Shown: positions 1-7,326 of the stretch, piece by piece
Layout of the letters: each line of letters starts with the position of its first letter
Position numbering within the stretch: the first letter of the stretch is position 1
Origin: Bacteroidales bacterium
Lineage (GTDB): Bacteria > Bacteroidota > Bacteroidia > Bacteroidales > UBA932
Assembly: GCA_017615135.1 (NCBI GenBank)
Contig: JAGAAU010000132.1
Span: 1-7,636 of the forward strand
Direction: 5' to 3'
Length of the DNA stretch: 7,636 nt
Notes under the pieces: model-generated
What the model saw: only the letters and a program-made list of their open reading frames with translations
Told to the model about the DNA's origin: nothing
Database searches by the model: none
Made by a program: the position numbers and the translations under genes

Positions 1-1304
1 ATAGCTGGCCAATACTGGCCGTAAGCAGTTGTGTATCCGGGATTTGCAGACTCGCCGAAAACATCTATCGAAACATATACTCCGAGAGAGTGGAGTTCAT
101 CGCACGCATAGCGGACGAAGTTCTGGATAGCCTGCACCTTGCTCTCGCCATAGCGGTTGCGGTAGTCCATCTGCTCGTCTATGCTGATCATCTTGTCCGG
201 AAAGCGCACATAGTCGAAGTTAACCTCGTTCAGGCCGAACTTGCGCACGGATTCCTTCGCCAGTTCCACATTGAACTGCCACACATCCCTGCTGTACGCG
301 CTGGGCCAGTAGCTTTTGTTGTGCAGGAAAGGCTGTCCGGTGGCCTTCTCGCAGATGGAAGAGCCCGGATGATCCTTTGCGTAATAACTGTCTTTGAAGC
401 AGGTGATACGGCCGATTACATAATATCCTTTGGCATGCAACTTATCGATTGCCTCCTTGTAGAGCTTTTCCTTTCCGGCGCCGGCCCATTTGAAGTTGGT
501 GGGAGAATACTTCTCCATAGCCTCTGCCTTGTATCCGGGGCACTCGTTGTCTTTGATGTCGATTACGAAAGCATTTATCTTGGTGCTGTCCGCCAGAGCG
601 ATATAGGCATCGATATTCTTGAGTCCTGCGGGATTGATGGTCAGATAGAATGCATTCACGGGCTTGGGCATGGGATTATCTGCGAATACCGGCTTCTCGT
701 AGGGCCTGAATTCGCATTCTGCGGCCTCTCCGCCCTTGAAGGAGTTCTTGATGGCACGGTGCGCTGCATCGTGGGTATCGTAGCGCTCCGCAGCCTCTTC
801 CGCGCTGCCGACAAGGTATTTGCCGAAGATCCAGCCCTGCTGTTTGCCTGCCTGAACCTTATAGCGGCGGATCTTTCCGTCCGTCAGTATCCTGTCGTAG
901 CCAATAATATCCACTTTACCCCCCTTCTTCGCAAAACCGCAGATATGTGAACTGAGGGTATCGTCAATCACAGATGCGCCTGTCTGCACGAAGAGTTCCT
1001 TTTCCATAACCGTCTCTTCCAGTGTAGGCACAAGCGCCTGCTCGGGGAGATAGAACTTCTTCTTTCCCATTTTCACGGGGAGATAGCGGACTCCGTCTTC
1101 CTTTACGATCTTTGCGGGCAGAACCGTCACCCGTGAGCCTCTGGGGATGGAATCGGTGGCTGTCAGCTCACCTTTATTCACCAGCTCGTAAACGCGCAGC
1201 ATCGGCGTTTCCGCACCGGCAAATGCTTCTCTCTCGTCTTTGCGGCCGCAGGAAGATATCACCATTGCAGCCAGCAATACATATACTATCTCTTTCATTC
1301 TCAT
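1..1304 (-). CDS. Putative glycoside hydrolase lipoprotein, SH3-like plus DUF4015 domain (3' end outside window)
   Basis: This partial gene shows 434 codons, with the C-terminus beyond base 1. ATG at 1304 is taken as the start; a second in-frame ATG lies two codons later at 1298. A short hydrophobic signal ends in the lipobox ISSC, with Cys19 as the predicted lipidated residue, followed by GRKDERE. The KDE part resembles the lysine-acidic surface-export signal described in some Bacteroidota lipoproteins. Residues about 35-95 and 100-165 look like two SH3-like domains; the second ends GWIFGKYLV. Residues about 213 onward resemble the DUF4015 (PF13200) putative glycosyl hydrolase barrel, with FVIDIKD (246-252), GRITCFKD (298-305), NEVNFDYVRFP (359-369) and SIDVFGE (412-418). 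Aspartates 249, 365 and 414 are catalytic candidates. The substrate is unknown. The gene starts 3 nt after the phosphatase stop, so it is probably cotranscribed with it. Confidence 0.8.
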   Translation of the reverse strand, partial: MRMKEIVYVLLAAMVISSCGRKDEREAFAGAETPMLRVYELVNKGELTATDSIPRGSRVTVLPAKIVKEDGVRYLPVKMGKKKFYLPEQALVPTLEETVMEKELFVQTGASVIDDTLSSHICGFAKKGGKVDIIGYDRILTDGKIRRYKVQAGKQQGWIFGKYLVGSAEEAAERYDTHDAAHRAIKNSFKGGEAAECEFRPYEKPVFADNPMPKPVNAFYLTINPAGLKNIDAYIALADSTKINAFVIDIKDNECPGYKAEAMEKYSPTNFKWAGAGKEKLYKEAIDKLHAKGYYVIGRITCFKDSYYAKDHPGSSICEKATGQPFLHNKSYWPSAYSRDVWQFNVELAKESVRKFGLNEVNFDYVRFPDKMISIDEQMDYRNRYGESKVQAIQNFVRYACDELHSLGVYVSIDVFGESANPGYTTAYGQYWPA

Positions 1305-1307
1305 ATC

Positions 1308-1952
1308 CTAAAACGCTATATTAAGGGCCAGCCCCGATACTGTGGAGCCGTCTTCGGCCGGCGCAAACCAGGGCAGGAAACTGACCTTACCCAGCTGGCG
1401 GCGCTCCCACGTCAGCAACCAGCCTGCTATCTTTGCACTCAAAAATCCTATGCCGGCACCGGCCAGCACGTCGCTGCACCAGTGCTTCTCGTTATACATG
1501 CGCAGGAAGCCAGTCGCTGCCGCCACGGTATAGGCCGCTGCGCCCCACCCCCATCCATATTCCATCCTCACAAGCTCAGCACCTACGAAGGCAGTGGCTG
1601 TATGGCCGGATGGAAATGAGTTGCGGCGGCTCCCGTCCGGACGCATTTCACACACGGTATACTTCAGCGAATTAACCATAATGCCCATCGCAGCCATGCC
1701 TGTGGCGCCCAGCAGCAGTTTATCCTGCCATCCTTCGCGGCCGCTTTCTGGTATGCACAGCAGCATCGTGCCGGCAATAGGCACGTACTGCAGGTAATTA
1801 TCAACGACTGTGTAATGCCCGTTCCGGATTTCAGTCATGTAGTCCTTTACCGGGATGTTGACTTTTTCATGGAATGCCGCATAGGGCCCGGAGCAGAGAG
1901 CACTGCCTTCAAGCCCTAAAACGACAAGTATGGAAAGCAACAGCTTTTTCAT
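1308..1952 (-). CDS. PAP2-family phosphatase
   Basis: This 214-residue protein carries the three signature motifs of the PAP2 (type 2 phosphatidic acid phosphatase) superfamily. Motif 1 is K97-x6-R104-P105, motif 2 is PSGH at 114-117, and motif 3 is R151-x5-H157-x3-D161; His117, His157 and Asp161 form the expected phosphohistidine catalytic set. An N-terminal hydrophobic stretch (about 1-20) looks like a signal peptide or membrane anchor, and further hydrophobic segments lie around 56-66, 79-95, 136-150 and 162-181. The protein probably dephosphorylates a lipid or isoprenoid phosphate at the inner membrane or in the periplasm, but the substrate cannot be read from sequence. Its ATG shares one base with the pncB stop codon, which suggests translational coupling. 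The protein ends in a hydrophobic stretch with a terminal Phe (NIAF). Confidence 0.88.
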   Translation of the reverse strand: MKKLLLSILVVLGLEGSALCSGPYAAFHEKVNIPVKDYMTEIRNGHYTVVDNYLQYVPIAGTMLLCIPESGREGWQDKLLLGATGMAAMGIMVNSLKYTVCEMRPDGSRRNSFPSGHTATAFVGAELVRMEYGWGWGAAAYTVAAATGFLRMYNEKHWCSDVLAGAGIGFLSAKIAGWLLTWERRQLGKVSFLPWFAPAEDGSTVSGLALNIAF

Positions 1953-3127
1953 CAGGCAAGATGGAGTTCGTAACTGGCAATATCGAATTCCTTGTCGTCT
2001 CCCATATGTTTGCCGAGGTCGTCGGAGATCTTGATGACTTTCTCCCAGGGATCCTTGTAGCTCATCCTGCAGCGGGAAAGCTTCATGACTATATTGGCAG
2101 CCTTGTACCCCTCTATGCCAGGATCGCAGGTAATGTTGGTGCCTATGCCGGCGCTGACCTTGACGCGTCCGCGGAAATAATCCGCCACTTCCTTGTATTT
2201 GGGAAATGTCAGGGCATTGCTGAATACTATAACTTTAGTGCGAGGATCGATGCCGAACTCCTTCAGGCGTGCTATTATCATCTCCCCTATTTCCTTCTCG
2301 TCGCCGGAATCCTGGCGGAATCCGTCCAGCAGTTTTGCCTGCTTCATGGTGAGGGTATGGAGGAAGGATCTGGTGGTGAAGGTATCGATAAGGGCCGTGC
2401 CGAGGGCTCCGTCATATACTTTGATCCAGTCTTCCAGGCCCAGGTAATTAGCCCGCTTATAGCCGAACACACCACTGTGGAACATCATCCATTCATGCGG
2501 GAATGTGCCCACGGGGGTCATGTTGTATTTCATCGCAAAGAAGACATTGGATGTGCCGGCGCAGTATTTCGGGCATTTAATCTTAAGCTCATTCACTATG
2601 GCATCGTGCAAATCCGAAGAAAAACGGCGTCTTGTGCCGAACTCAGAGAACAGCAATTGATGCTCATTTGCAATTTCCAGTTTTGCATCCAGTATAGCCA
2701 ATGCTTTTGCTGTATCGGCCTTGATTCCCTTGTAACGGTTACGCAGCTCCGCCACTATAGCAAGAATCGGCACCTCATAAAGAGTAACCTTATAAAGATA
2801 ATCCGTCACTTCTATCTGCAGATGGCCTTCCGCATCCAGACTGGCTTCTATCTTGTCGGCCTCGAACCGGAATCCTCGCAGCCATTCCCAGTAATTATGA
2901 TTGATATAGCGGACCTTGGTAGTGACATATTCGAATTCCTCTTCTGTAAGGCGCAATTCACCCAGTTTAGCGAACTCGGCCTTGAGATCTGCGAGGAAGG
3001 CCTTGTCGTAGACTTCCTTAGCCCTGTCGTTGAACTTGAATGTGCCCTCTGCAAGGGGGTAAAGATGAAAATAAGCGTTGGACGTCGAGAACTTGTAGAG
3101 ATCGGTATCCAGTATGCTAAGTATCAT
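1952..3127 (-). CDS. pncB: Nicotinate phosphoribosyltransferase
   Basis: This complete 391-residue protein of normal family length makes nicotinate mononucleotide from nicotinate and PRPP, with ATP hydrolysis, in the Preiss-Handler NAD salvage pathway in the cytoplasm (EC 6.3.4.21). Family motifs are seen in order: DTDLYKFSTSNAY at 7-19, SEFGTRRRFS at 161-170, GTSNV at 191-195, GTFPHEW at 207-213, GFRQDSGD at 269-276 and GIGTN at 327-331. His211 aligns with the histidine that is phosphorylated during the ATP-driven cycle in characterised PncB enzymes. The ATG at 3127 places the DTDLYK motif at residue 7, as expected for the family. It heads the run pncB, PAP2 phosphatase, DUF4015 lipoprotein, and diverges from the DUF3737 gene. 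Nothing appears broken. Confidence 0.95.
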   Translation of the reverse strand: MILSILDTDLYKFSTSNAYFHLYPLAEGTFKFNDRAKEVYDKAFLADLKAEFAKLGELRLTEEEFEYVTTKVRYINHNYWEWLRGFRFEADKIEASLDAEGHLQIEVTDYLYKVTLYEVPILAIVAELRNRYKGIKADTAKALAILDAKLEIANEHQLLFSEFGTRRRFSSDLHDAIVNELKIKCPKYCAGTSNVFFAMKYNMTPVGTFPHEWMMFHSGVFGYKRANYLGLEDWIKVYDGALGTALIDTFTTRSFLHTLTMKQAKLLDGFRQDSGDEKEIGEMIIARLKEFGIDPRTKVIVFSNALTFPKYKEVADYFRGRVKVSAGIGTNITCDPGIEGYKAANIVMKLSRCRMSYKDPWEKVIKISDDLGKHMGDDKEFDIASYELHLA

Positions 3128-3175
3128 AAATACAGTGGTTTGATTTTTGCAGTATTCCGGTATTATATTATTCTA

Positions 3176-3183
3176 CAAATATA
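3176..3183 (-). promoter_or_regulatory. Candidate -7 promoter element for pncB operon
   Basis: Read on the minus strand, this is TATATTTG, a full match to the Bacteroidota -7 consensus TAnnTTTG. It lies 48 nt upstream of the pncB ATG and directly abuts the GTG start of the divergent DUF3737 gene. No TTTG at the usual -33 spacing of 19-21 nt is visible; the nearest TTTG is 11 nt away, so the upstream box is weak or absent. Confidence 0.5.
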
Positions 3184-4029
3184 GTGAATTTAATCAAAGA
3201 TAAATCATTTGGAGGCGAGAGACCGCTGTTCGCTCTGGCGGACTGCAGGCTGGAGAATATCACCATAGTCGACGGGGAATCCGGAATCAAGTTTTGCCGC
3301 AATCTGGAGGCTGATAACTGCCATTTCTACGGCAAATATCCCTGGTGGCACGTGGATGGCTCTCTGATTACAAACTGCTACTTCGCTGCCGGTTCCCGCT
3401 CGGCCGTATGGTACAGCAGGCACATGGTCATGAAAGACTGCGTGATAGACGGCCCCAAGTTCTTCCGCGAGATGGAGGATCTGTCGCTTGTGAATGTGCA
3501 GATTAACGACGCCGACGAGACTTTCTGGAGAGTCGACGGCCTGAAGGTCCGGGGCGTCCGTCTGCATGAAGGCACCTATCCCTTCATGTTCTGCAGCAAT
3601 ATATTCGTGGATGGGCTGGAAAGCGATTCAAAGTATGTTTTCCAGTATGTGAAGAATGCCGATATCCACAATGCCAGAATAGTCACCAAAGACGCATTCT
3701 GGGAGACGGAAAACGTTACCGTTTACGACAGCGTGCTGGACGGAGAGTATCTTGGATGGCATTCGAAGAACCTCAGACTAGTGCGCTGCCACATTGCCGG
3801 CGAGCAGCCTTTATGCTACGTGGACGGGCTTGTAATAGAGGATTGCACCATAGATGCCGCATCCGACCGTTGCTTCGAAGACAGCATCCTTCAGGCTGAC
3901 ATCCGCGGGGATATCACCGAAATCAAGAATCCACGGTCCGGACATATACGCGTCAGCGGCAAGATAGGGAAGATTACTTTGGATTCCCATATCCTGCCGC
4001 CGGCAGATTGCATTATAGAACAGGCTTAG
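3184..4029 (+). CDS. DUF3737 family right-handed beta-helix protein
   Basis: This is a complete 281-residue protein of the DUF3737 (PF12541) type, function unknown. The N-terminus (FGGERPLF at 9-16, GESGIKFC at 31-38, KYPWWH at 51-56) matches the family pattern as I recall it. From about residue 54 to 223 there are nine imperfect repeats of 18-21 residues, each starting with an aromatic-rich strand and ending in a short hydrophobic strand (for example FWRVDGLKVRGVRL at 114-127 and GWHSKNLRLVRCHI at 191-204). This is the periodicity of a parallel beta-helix. No signal peptide is seen, so it is probably cytoplasmic. The start is GTG; no in-frame ATG exists in the 56-bp gap upstream. Its TAG stop overlaps the TAA of the convergent flavodiiron gene. 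Confidence 0.85.
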   Translation: MNLIKDKSFGGERPLFALADCRLENITIVDGESGIKFCRNLEADNCHFYGKYPWWHVDGSLITNCYFAAGSRSAVWYSRHMVMKDCVIDGPKFFREMEDLSLVNVQINDADETFWRVDGLKVRGVRLHEGTYPFMFCSNIFVDGLESDSKYVFQYVKNADIHNARIVTKDAFWETENVTVYDSVLDGEYLGWHSKNLRLVRCHIAGEQPLCYVDGLVIEDCTIDAASDRCFEDSILQADIRGDITEIKNPRSGHIRVSGKIGKITLDSHILPPADCIIEQA

Positions 4030-5207
4030 GCCAGCACCGCTTCGGCAAGAGCTTCAAGCGCCGGGATGTCCGCATCCTTCAGGGCGCTTTTTATTGTCAC
4101 CATCGGTTCCAGCACGGTTACGTTCTTCATGGCAGAGAACTTTTCCTTCATCACGCGCCCGGCCGTGGGTGCCCAGGAGCCGTTCTCGATGAGACCGACG
4201 CGGCGGTTCTGCCAGCTCTTGTCCTGCAGATGGGAGATGAACTCCACCGCGGGCGGGAAGAGCCCTGCATCGTAGGATGATGCCGCCAGCACCAGCGTGC
4301 CGTAGCGGAACGCATCCTCCACCGCTTCTGCCTGATCGTCCCGGGTAAGGTCGTTGAATGCCACCTTCACCCCCTTGTCGCGCAGCATATCCGCAAACTT
4401 TTCCGCCACCTTCAGCGTGTTTCCATGAATCGATGCGCATGCCACGAAAACGCCTTCGCTTTCCACTCCGTAGCTGCTCCAAATGTTGTAGAGATTAAGA
4501 TATTCAGACAGGTCATCCTTCAACACAGGACCGTGCAGGGGGCATATCGTGGCTATTTCCACTGCAGAGAGCTTCTTGAGCAGAGTCTGCACCGGACCGC
4601 CGTACTTGCCCACTATATTGAAATAGTAGCGCCTTGCCTCGCAGGCCCAGTCATCATCCTCGGTGGAATCAAAGCCGCAGCGCTCCAGTCCGCCAAATTT
4701 GCCGAATGCATCTGCAGAGAACAACACCTTCTCTCTTGACTCATAGCTTACTATGACTTCCGGCCAGTGGACCATGGGCGCAAGATAGAAATGCAGGGTG
4801 TGAGCACCCAGTTCAAGGCTGTCTCCTTCTTTAACCGCAAGCGTGCGTCCTTCCAGATTGATTTCCGGGAAGAACTGGGGCACCATTGCGATTGCCTTGG
4901 CGCTTGCGACCAGTTTAACGGAAGGGAACTGCTCCAGTATCCATGGCAGGTCCGAGGAGTGGTCTGGCTCAAGGTGATGAAGCACGAAATAATCCGGCTT
5001 CTCCTCTCCCAAGGCTTCCAGAAGGTTGTTTCGCCACTGCGCGGATGTACTCTTATCGCAGGAATCCAGCACCGTGATGCACTTGTCTTTGATCAGATAT
5101 GAATTGTATGCCATCCCGTCCGGAATCGCATACTGGCTTTCAAATTTAGGCTCGGAATAGTCGTCAGTCCCGATATAAACAATGGAATCAGATATTTTGC
5201 GTACCAT
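4026..5207 (-). CDS. fprA: A-type flavodiiron protein (O2/NO reductase)
   Basis: This complete 393-residue protein has the two-domain layout of class A flavodiiron proteins. The N-terminal metallo-beta-lactamase-like domain (about 1-250) holds every diiron ligand: H78-x-E80-x-D82-H83, then H147, D166 and H225. The C-terminal flavodoxin-like domain (about 252-393) binds FMN, with the phosphate loop at about SIHGNT (259-264) and a conserved GLFPPA segment (315-320). There is no rubredoxin or flavin-reductase extension. Family members reduce O2 to water or NO to N2O with electrons usually supplied by rubredoxin, protecting anaerobes; which substrate applies here cannot be read from sequence. The start fits the family N-terminus (ISDSIVYIG). 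It overlaps the upstream flavoprotein gene by 20 nt, which argues for cotranscription and coupling. Confidence 0.93.
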   Translation of the reverse strand: MVRKISDSIVYIGTDDYSEPKFESQYAIPDGMAYNSYLIKDKCITVLDSCDKSTSAQWRNNLLEALGEEKPDYFVLHHLEPDHSSDLPWILEQFPSVKLVASAKAIAMVPQFFPEINLEGRTLAVKEGDSLELGAHTLHFYLAPMVHWPEVIVSYESREKVLFSADAFGKFGGLERCGFDSTEDDDWACEARRYYFNIVGKYGGPVQTLLKKLSAVEIATICPLHGPVLKDDLSEYLNLYNIWSSYGVESEGVFVACASIHGNTLKVAEKFADMLRDKGVKVAFNDLTRDDQAEAVEDAFRYGTLVLAASSYDAGLFPPAVEFISHLQDKSWQNRRVGLIENGSWAPTAGRVMKEKFSAMKNVTVLEPMVTIKSALKDADIPALEALAEAVLA

Positions 5208-6387
5208 ATTTATTGATAATTGATTTCGCTGCCAAATGTGCCGTGGACCAGGCTGCCTGGAGGTTGAATCCTCCGGTAACGGCGTCTACGTCCAGCACTT
5301 CACCTGCAAAATACAGGCCTTCCCTCTGCTTGCATTCGAGGGTATTGAGATTAACTGAAGTCAGGCTTACGCCGCCGCAGGTGACGAATTCTTCCCGGAA
5401 ACGGTTTTTGCCATGGATATAGTATGTGTCGCAGATCAGCAACTGCACGAGGTGGTTGATGCCTTTCTGCCCAAGTTCCGCCCAAATGCGTTCTGCTGCG
5501 ATGCCGCTGCGCTCTGCAAGATACTCCCAGAGGCGAGCGGGGATGCCTTCCGGATGCAGGGATTTCACCAGTTTCCTGGGATTTGAACTCCGGCAGGAAT
5601 CGACAAACGCGTGTATTTCCTCCTCGGTGAGCGCAGTCCAGCGTACGTTCAGGGCGCTGTTGTAGTTCAGCTCGGCCAGATGCCTTGCGGCGTAGGAGGA
5701 AAGCCGCAGCGTTGCAGGTCCGCTGAAGCCCCAGTCGGTAATGAGGAGTTCCCCTTCGGAGCGGAACTTGCTGCCCGGTATGCTCAGTGCGGCGCTCACG
5801 CTCAGCCCCATCAATTCGCAGATACCGCTCTTGCCTCCGGCGGCGCTGTCGCTGATATTGAAGGTGAATAAAGACGGCACCGGCGGCACGATTTCGAGGG
5901 GCAGCCCCTTCAGAATCTCCATTCCGGCGGCTCCCCCGGTGCAGACCACTATGGCATCCGCATCCGGCAAAGCGTCAATCTTCTGGTTGCAGATTATTTC
6001 CACGCCTTTGAGCGCGCCCAGCAGCGTCCGCACTATCTCTCCGGCATCCTGCGATGCGGGGAAAAACCTGCCTCCATCCTCTTTAATGAAGGATACTCCC
6101 CTGCCGCGGAACCAATCCAGGGCATCTTCGGAAGAATACTCCGCAAGGGCTCTTTTCATCAAGGATGCGCCCCGGGGATATACCTCCTCAAGGCTTCGCA
6201 CGTTCTCGAATGAATTGCTGATATTGCACCGTCCCCCGCCGGTGAGGGCGAGTTTGGCCATGGGCGCGGGACCGGCTTCGAAAATACGGATGTCGGCACC
6301 GGGGAGAGCCTCGTGCAACTGCGAAGCGCAGAAGCATCCGGCGGCACCGGCACCGACAATCGCGATTCTAATTCTACTGTTATGCAA
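5188..6387 (-). CDS. BaiN/HI0933-family NAD(P)/FAD-dependent oxidoreductase
   Basis: This complete 399-residue flavoprotein belongs to the HI0933/BaiN (PF03486) family. The Rossmann FAD motif VGAGAAG is at 11-17, with an acidic ribose-binding residue near E37. TGGGRCN at 49-55, CTGGAAG at 149-155, WGFSGPA at 219-225 and GEVLDVDAVTGGFNLQ at 362-377 are characteristic of the family, the last near the flavin. The reaction is uncertain: BaiN of bile-acid 7-dehydroxylating clostridia is one studied homologue, but most members are uncharacterised. The start is TTG at 6387; an in-frame stop at 6394-6396 leaves no ATG or GTG ahead of the Rossmann motif. It overlaps the end of the coiled-coil gene by 8 nt and the start of the flavodiiron gene by 20 nt, so expression is probably coupled on both sides. 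Confidence 0.9.
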   Translation of the reverse strand: MHNSRIRIAIVGAGAAGCFCASQLHEALPGADIRIFEAGPAPMAKLALTGGGRCNISNSFENVRSLEEVYPRGASLMKRALAEYSSEDALDWFRGRGVSFIKEDGGRFFPASQDAGEIVRTLLGALKGVEIICNQKIDALPDADAIVVCTGGAAGMEILKGLPLEIVPPVPSLFTFNISDSAAGGKSGICELMGLSVSAALSIPGSKFRSEGELLITDWGFSGPATLRLSSYAARHLAELNYNSALNVRWTALTEEEIHAFVDSCRSSNPRKLVKSLHPEGIPARLWEYLAERSGIAAERIWAELGQKGINHLVQLLICDTYYIHGKNRFREEFVTCGGVSLTSVNLNTLECKQREGLYFAGEVLDVDAVTGGFNLQAAWSTAHLAAKSIINKYGTQNI

Positions 6388-7216
6388 CGGGCTCTACAAC
6401 GGGAGCAACGGGTTCTGCCACGGGCTCAACCACGGGGGCTGCAGGCTCTGCAACGGGCTCTACGACAGGCTCGGGAACCACCACGGGCTCTGCAGGAGCG
6501 ACCTCGGGTTCAGGAACCACTGCCGGCTCCTCGGGAGCAACAACCGGTTCGGGTGCTGTGACAGGCGCGATGTTAGGATTCTCTGCAGGTGCAGGAACTT
6601 CGGTCTCGACCTCGTGAGCGGCGGTTGCCTTAGCCTGGGCGGCTGCGGTCTTGGCCTCAGCCTTGATCTGCTTCTCGCTGGCCTTGACGAGCTTCTTTGC
6701 ATTTGCAATCTCGTTCTTGGCAGCCTTTACGGCATTCTTGCTATCGGCAATCTTCTTCTCTTCGGCCTTGATAAGTTCCTTGTCTTTTGCAACGACTTCC
6801 TGAAGTTTCTTTGCAGCGGCCTTGTCGGACTTGATCTCGCTGTCTATAGCGCTGATCTCGCCCTCGATGAGAGAAAGCTGATACTGCTCGTCTGCAGTAA
6901 GGTTCTTGTCGGCCTTGAAAGCCTTCTTCTGTGCATTGTAGTGGTCTTTCTTGGTCTTTTTGACAGCATTCTTTGCCTTGATGGTGGCATTTGCCTGGTC
7001 CAGGGTGGACTGATCCTTGGCGCAGACGACCTTGAGTTCGTTGATGATCTTCTGGCTTGCGGCAATCTGCTTGTCGCTGACTGCTACGGTTTCGGTGTAC
7101 CTGGCCTGGGCTTCGTCGAGGCCCTGCTGTGCACTGGCAAGCATTTGTTCGCCAAGAGTCTGGGCTCCGGCTGAGAAGGAAAGCAGCAAAGCTGCAGCGA
7201 ATAGAACTTTTTTCAT
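6380..7216 (-). CDS. Secreted coiled-coil protein with Pro/Glu/Val-rich C-terminal tail
   Basis: This 278-residue protein of unrecognised family starts at ATG 7216, where a clear signal peptide begins (MKKVLFAAALLLSFSAGAQ, likely cleaved before Gln19). The frame is open up to an ATG at 7273, but that start lies upstream of the candidate promoter and would put hydrophilic residues ahead of the signal, so it is rejected. Residues about 20-205 are rich in Ala, Lys, Glu and Gln with heptad-like spacing, predicting a long alpha-helical coiled coil. Residues about 206-278 are almost only Pro, Glu, Val and Ala and end in an 11-residue repeat. There is no lipobox and no membrane segment after the signal. 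It probably acts in the periplasm or is attached non-covalently to the envelope. It is first in a run with two cytoplasmic flavoproteins; the link is unexplained. Confidence 0.8.
   Translation of the reverse strand: MKKVLFAAALLLSFSAGAQTLGEQMLASAQQGLDEAQARYTETVAVSDKQIAASQKIINELKVVCAKDQSTLDQANATIKAKNAVKKTKKDHYNAQKKAFKADKNLTADEQYQLSLIEGEISAIDSEIKSDKAAAKKLQEVVAKDKELIKAEEKKIADSKNAVKAAKNEIANAKKLVKASEKQIKAEAKTAAAQAKATAAHEVETEVPAPAENPNIAPVTAPEPVVAPEEPAVVPEPEVAPAEPVVVPEPVVEPVAEPAAPVVEPVAEPVAPVVEPVA
6383..6469 (-). repeat. 33-bp in-frame tandem repeat encoding the Pro/Glu/Val tail
   Basis: Two full diverged 33-bp units (6383-6415 and 6416-6448) and a partial third (6449 to about 6469) are seen; on the plus strand each starts TGCaACGGGCTC with small changes. 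On the coding strand they give an 11-residue unit, VVEPVAEPxAP, ending with the last residue of the protein. Looser CGGGCTC-type copies continue to about 6500. The unit is a multiple of three, so copy-number change would keep the frame. Confidence 0.75.
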
Positions 7217-7251
7217 ATTGTTTTGTGTTTGATAATATGCGTTAGTCGTCA

Positions 7252-7259
7252 CAAATATA
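7252..7259 (-). promoter_or_regulatory. Candidate -7 promoter element for the coiled-coil/flavoprotein operon
   Basis: On the minus strand this reads TATATTTG, matching TAnnTTTG and identical to the pncB element. It lies 35 nt upstream of the ATG at 7216, predicting a leader of about 30 nt. No convincing -33 TTTG was found. The position supports ATG 7216 over the upstream ATG at 7273. Confidence 0.55.
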
Positions 7260-7312
7260 ATAAAATACCTCATAATTATCTACTCTTTCCGGCCCTTTTC
7301 CCAACTTTTTTC

Positions 7313-7320
7313 TATCTTTG
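7313..7320 (+). promoter_or_regulatory. Candidate -7 promoter element for the queuosine-precursor transporter
   Basis: TATCTTTG matches the Bacteroidota -7 consensus TAnnTTTG. It predicts transcription starting near 7325-7328, exactly at the 5' edge of the leader hairpin at 7327, and so a leader of about 50 nt. The -33 box is imperfect: TTTC at 7286-7289, 23 nt away, is the closest. Confidence 0.55.
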
Positions 7321-7326
7321 CGGCGA

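Noticed and set aside
90..950. 286-codon plus-strand open frame
   Set aside because: It is antisense to the DUF4015 lipoprotein gene, whose motifs are clear on the minus strand.
1874..3184. 436-codon plus-strand open frame
   Set aside because: It is exactly antisense to pncB and part of the PAP2 gene, both with full family motifs; its product has no recognisable domain.
3994..4006. CTGCC-GCC-GGCAG hairpin near the end of the DUF3737 gene as a terminator
   Set aside because: The stem is only 5 bp with a 3-nt loop, lies within coding sequence, and has no T-run on either strand.
5741..7174. 477-codon plus-strand open frame rich in Leu, Gly and Cys
   Set aside because: It is antisense to the BaiN-like and coiled-coil genes; its composition mirrors the Ala/Lys/Glu codons of the coiled-coil gene.
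7217..7273. 19-residue N-terminal extension of the coiled-coil protein
   Set aside because: It would start upstream of the -7 element at 7252-7259 and bury the signal peptide; ATG 7216 fits better.
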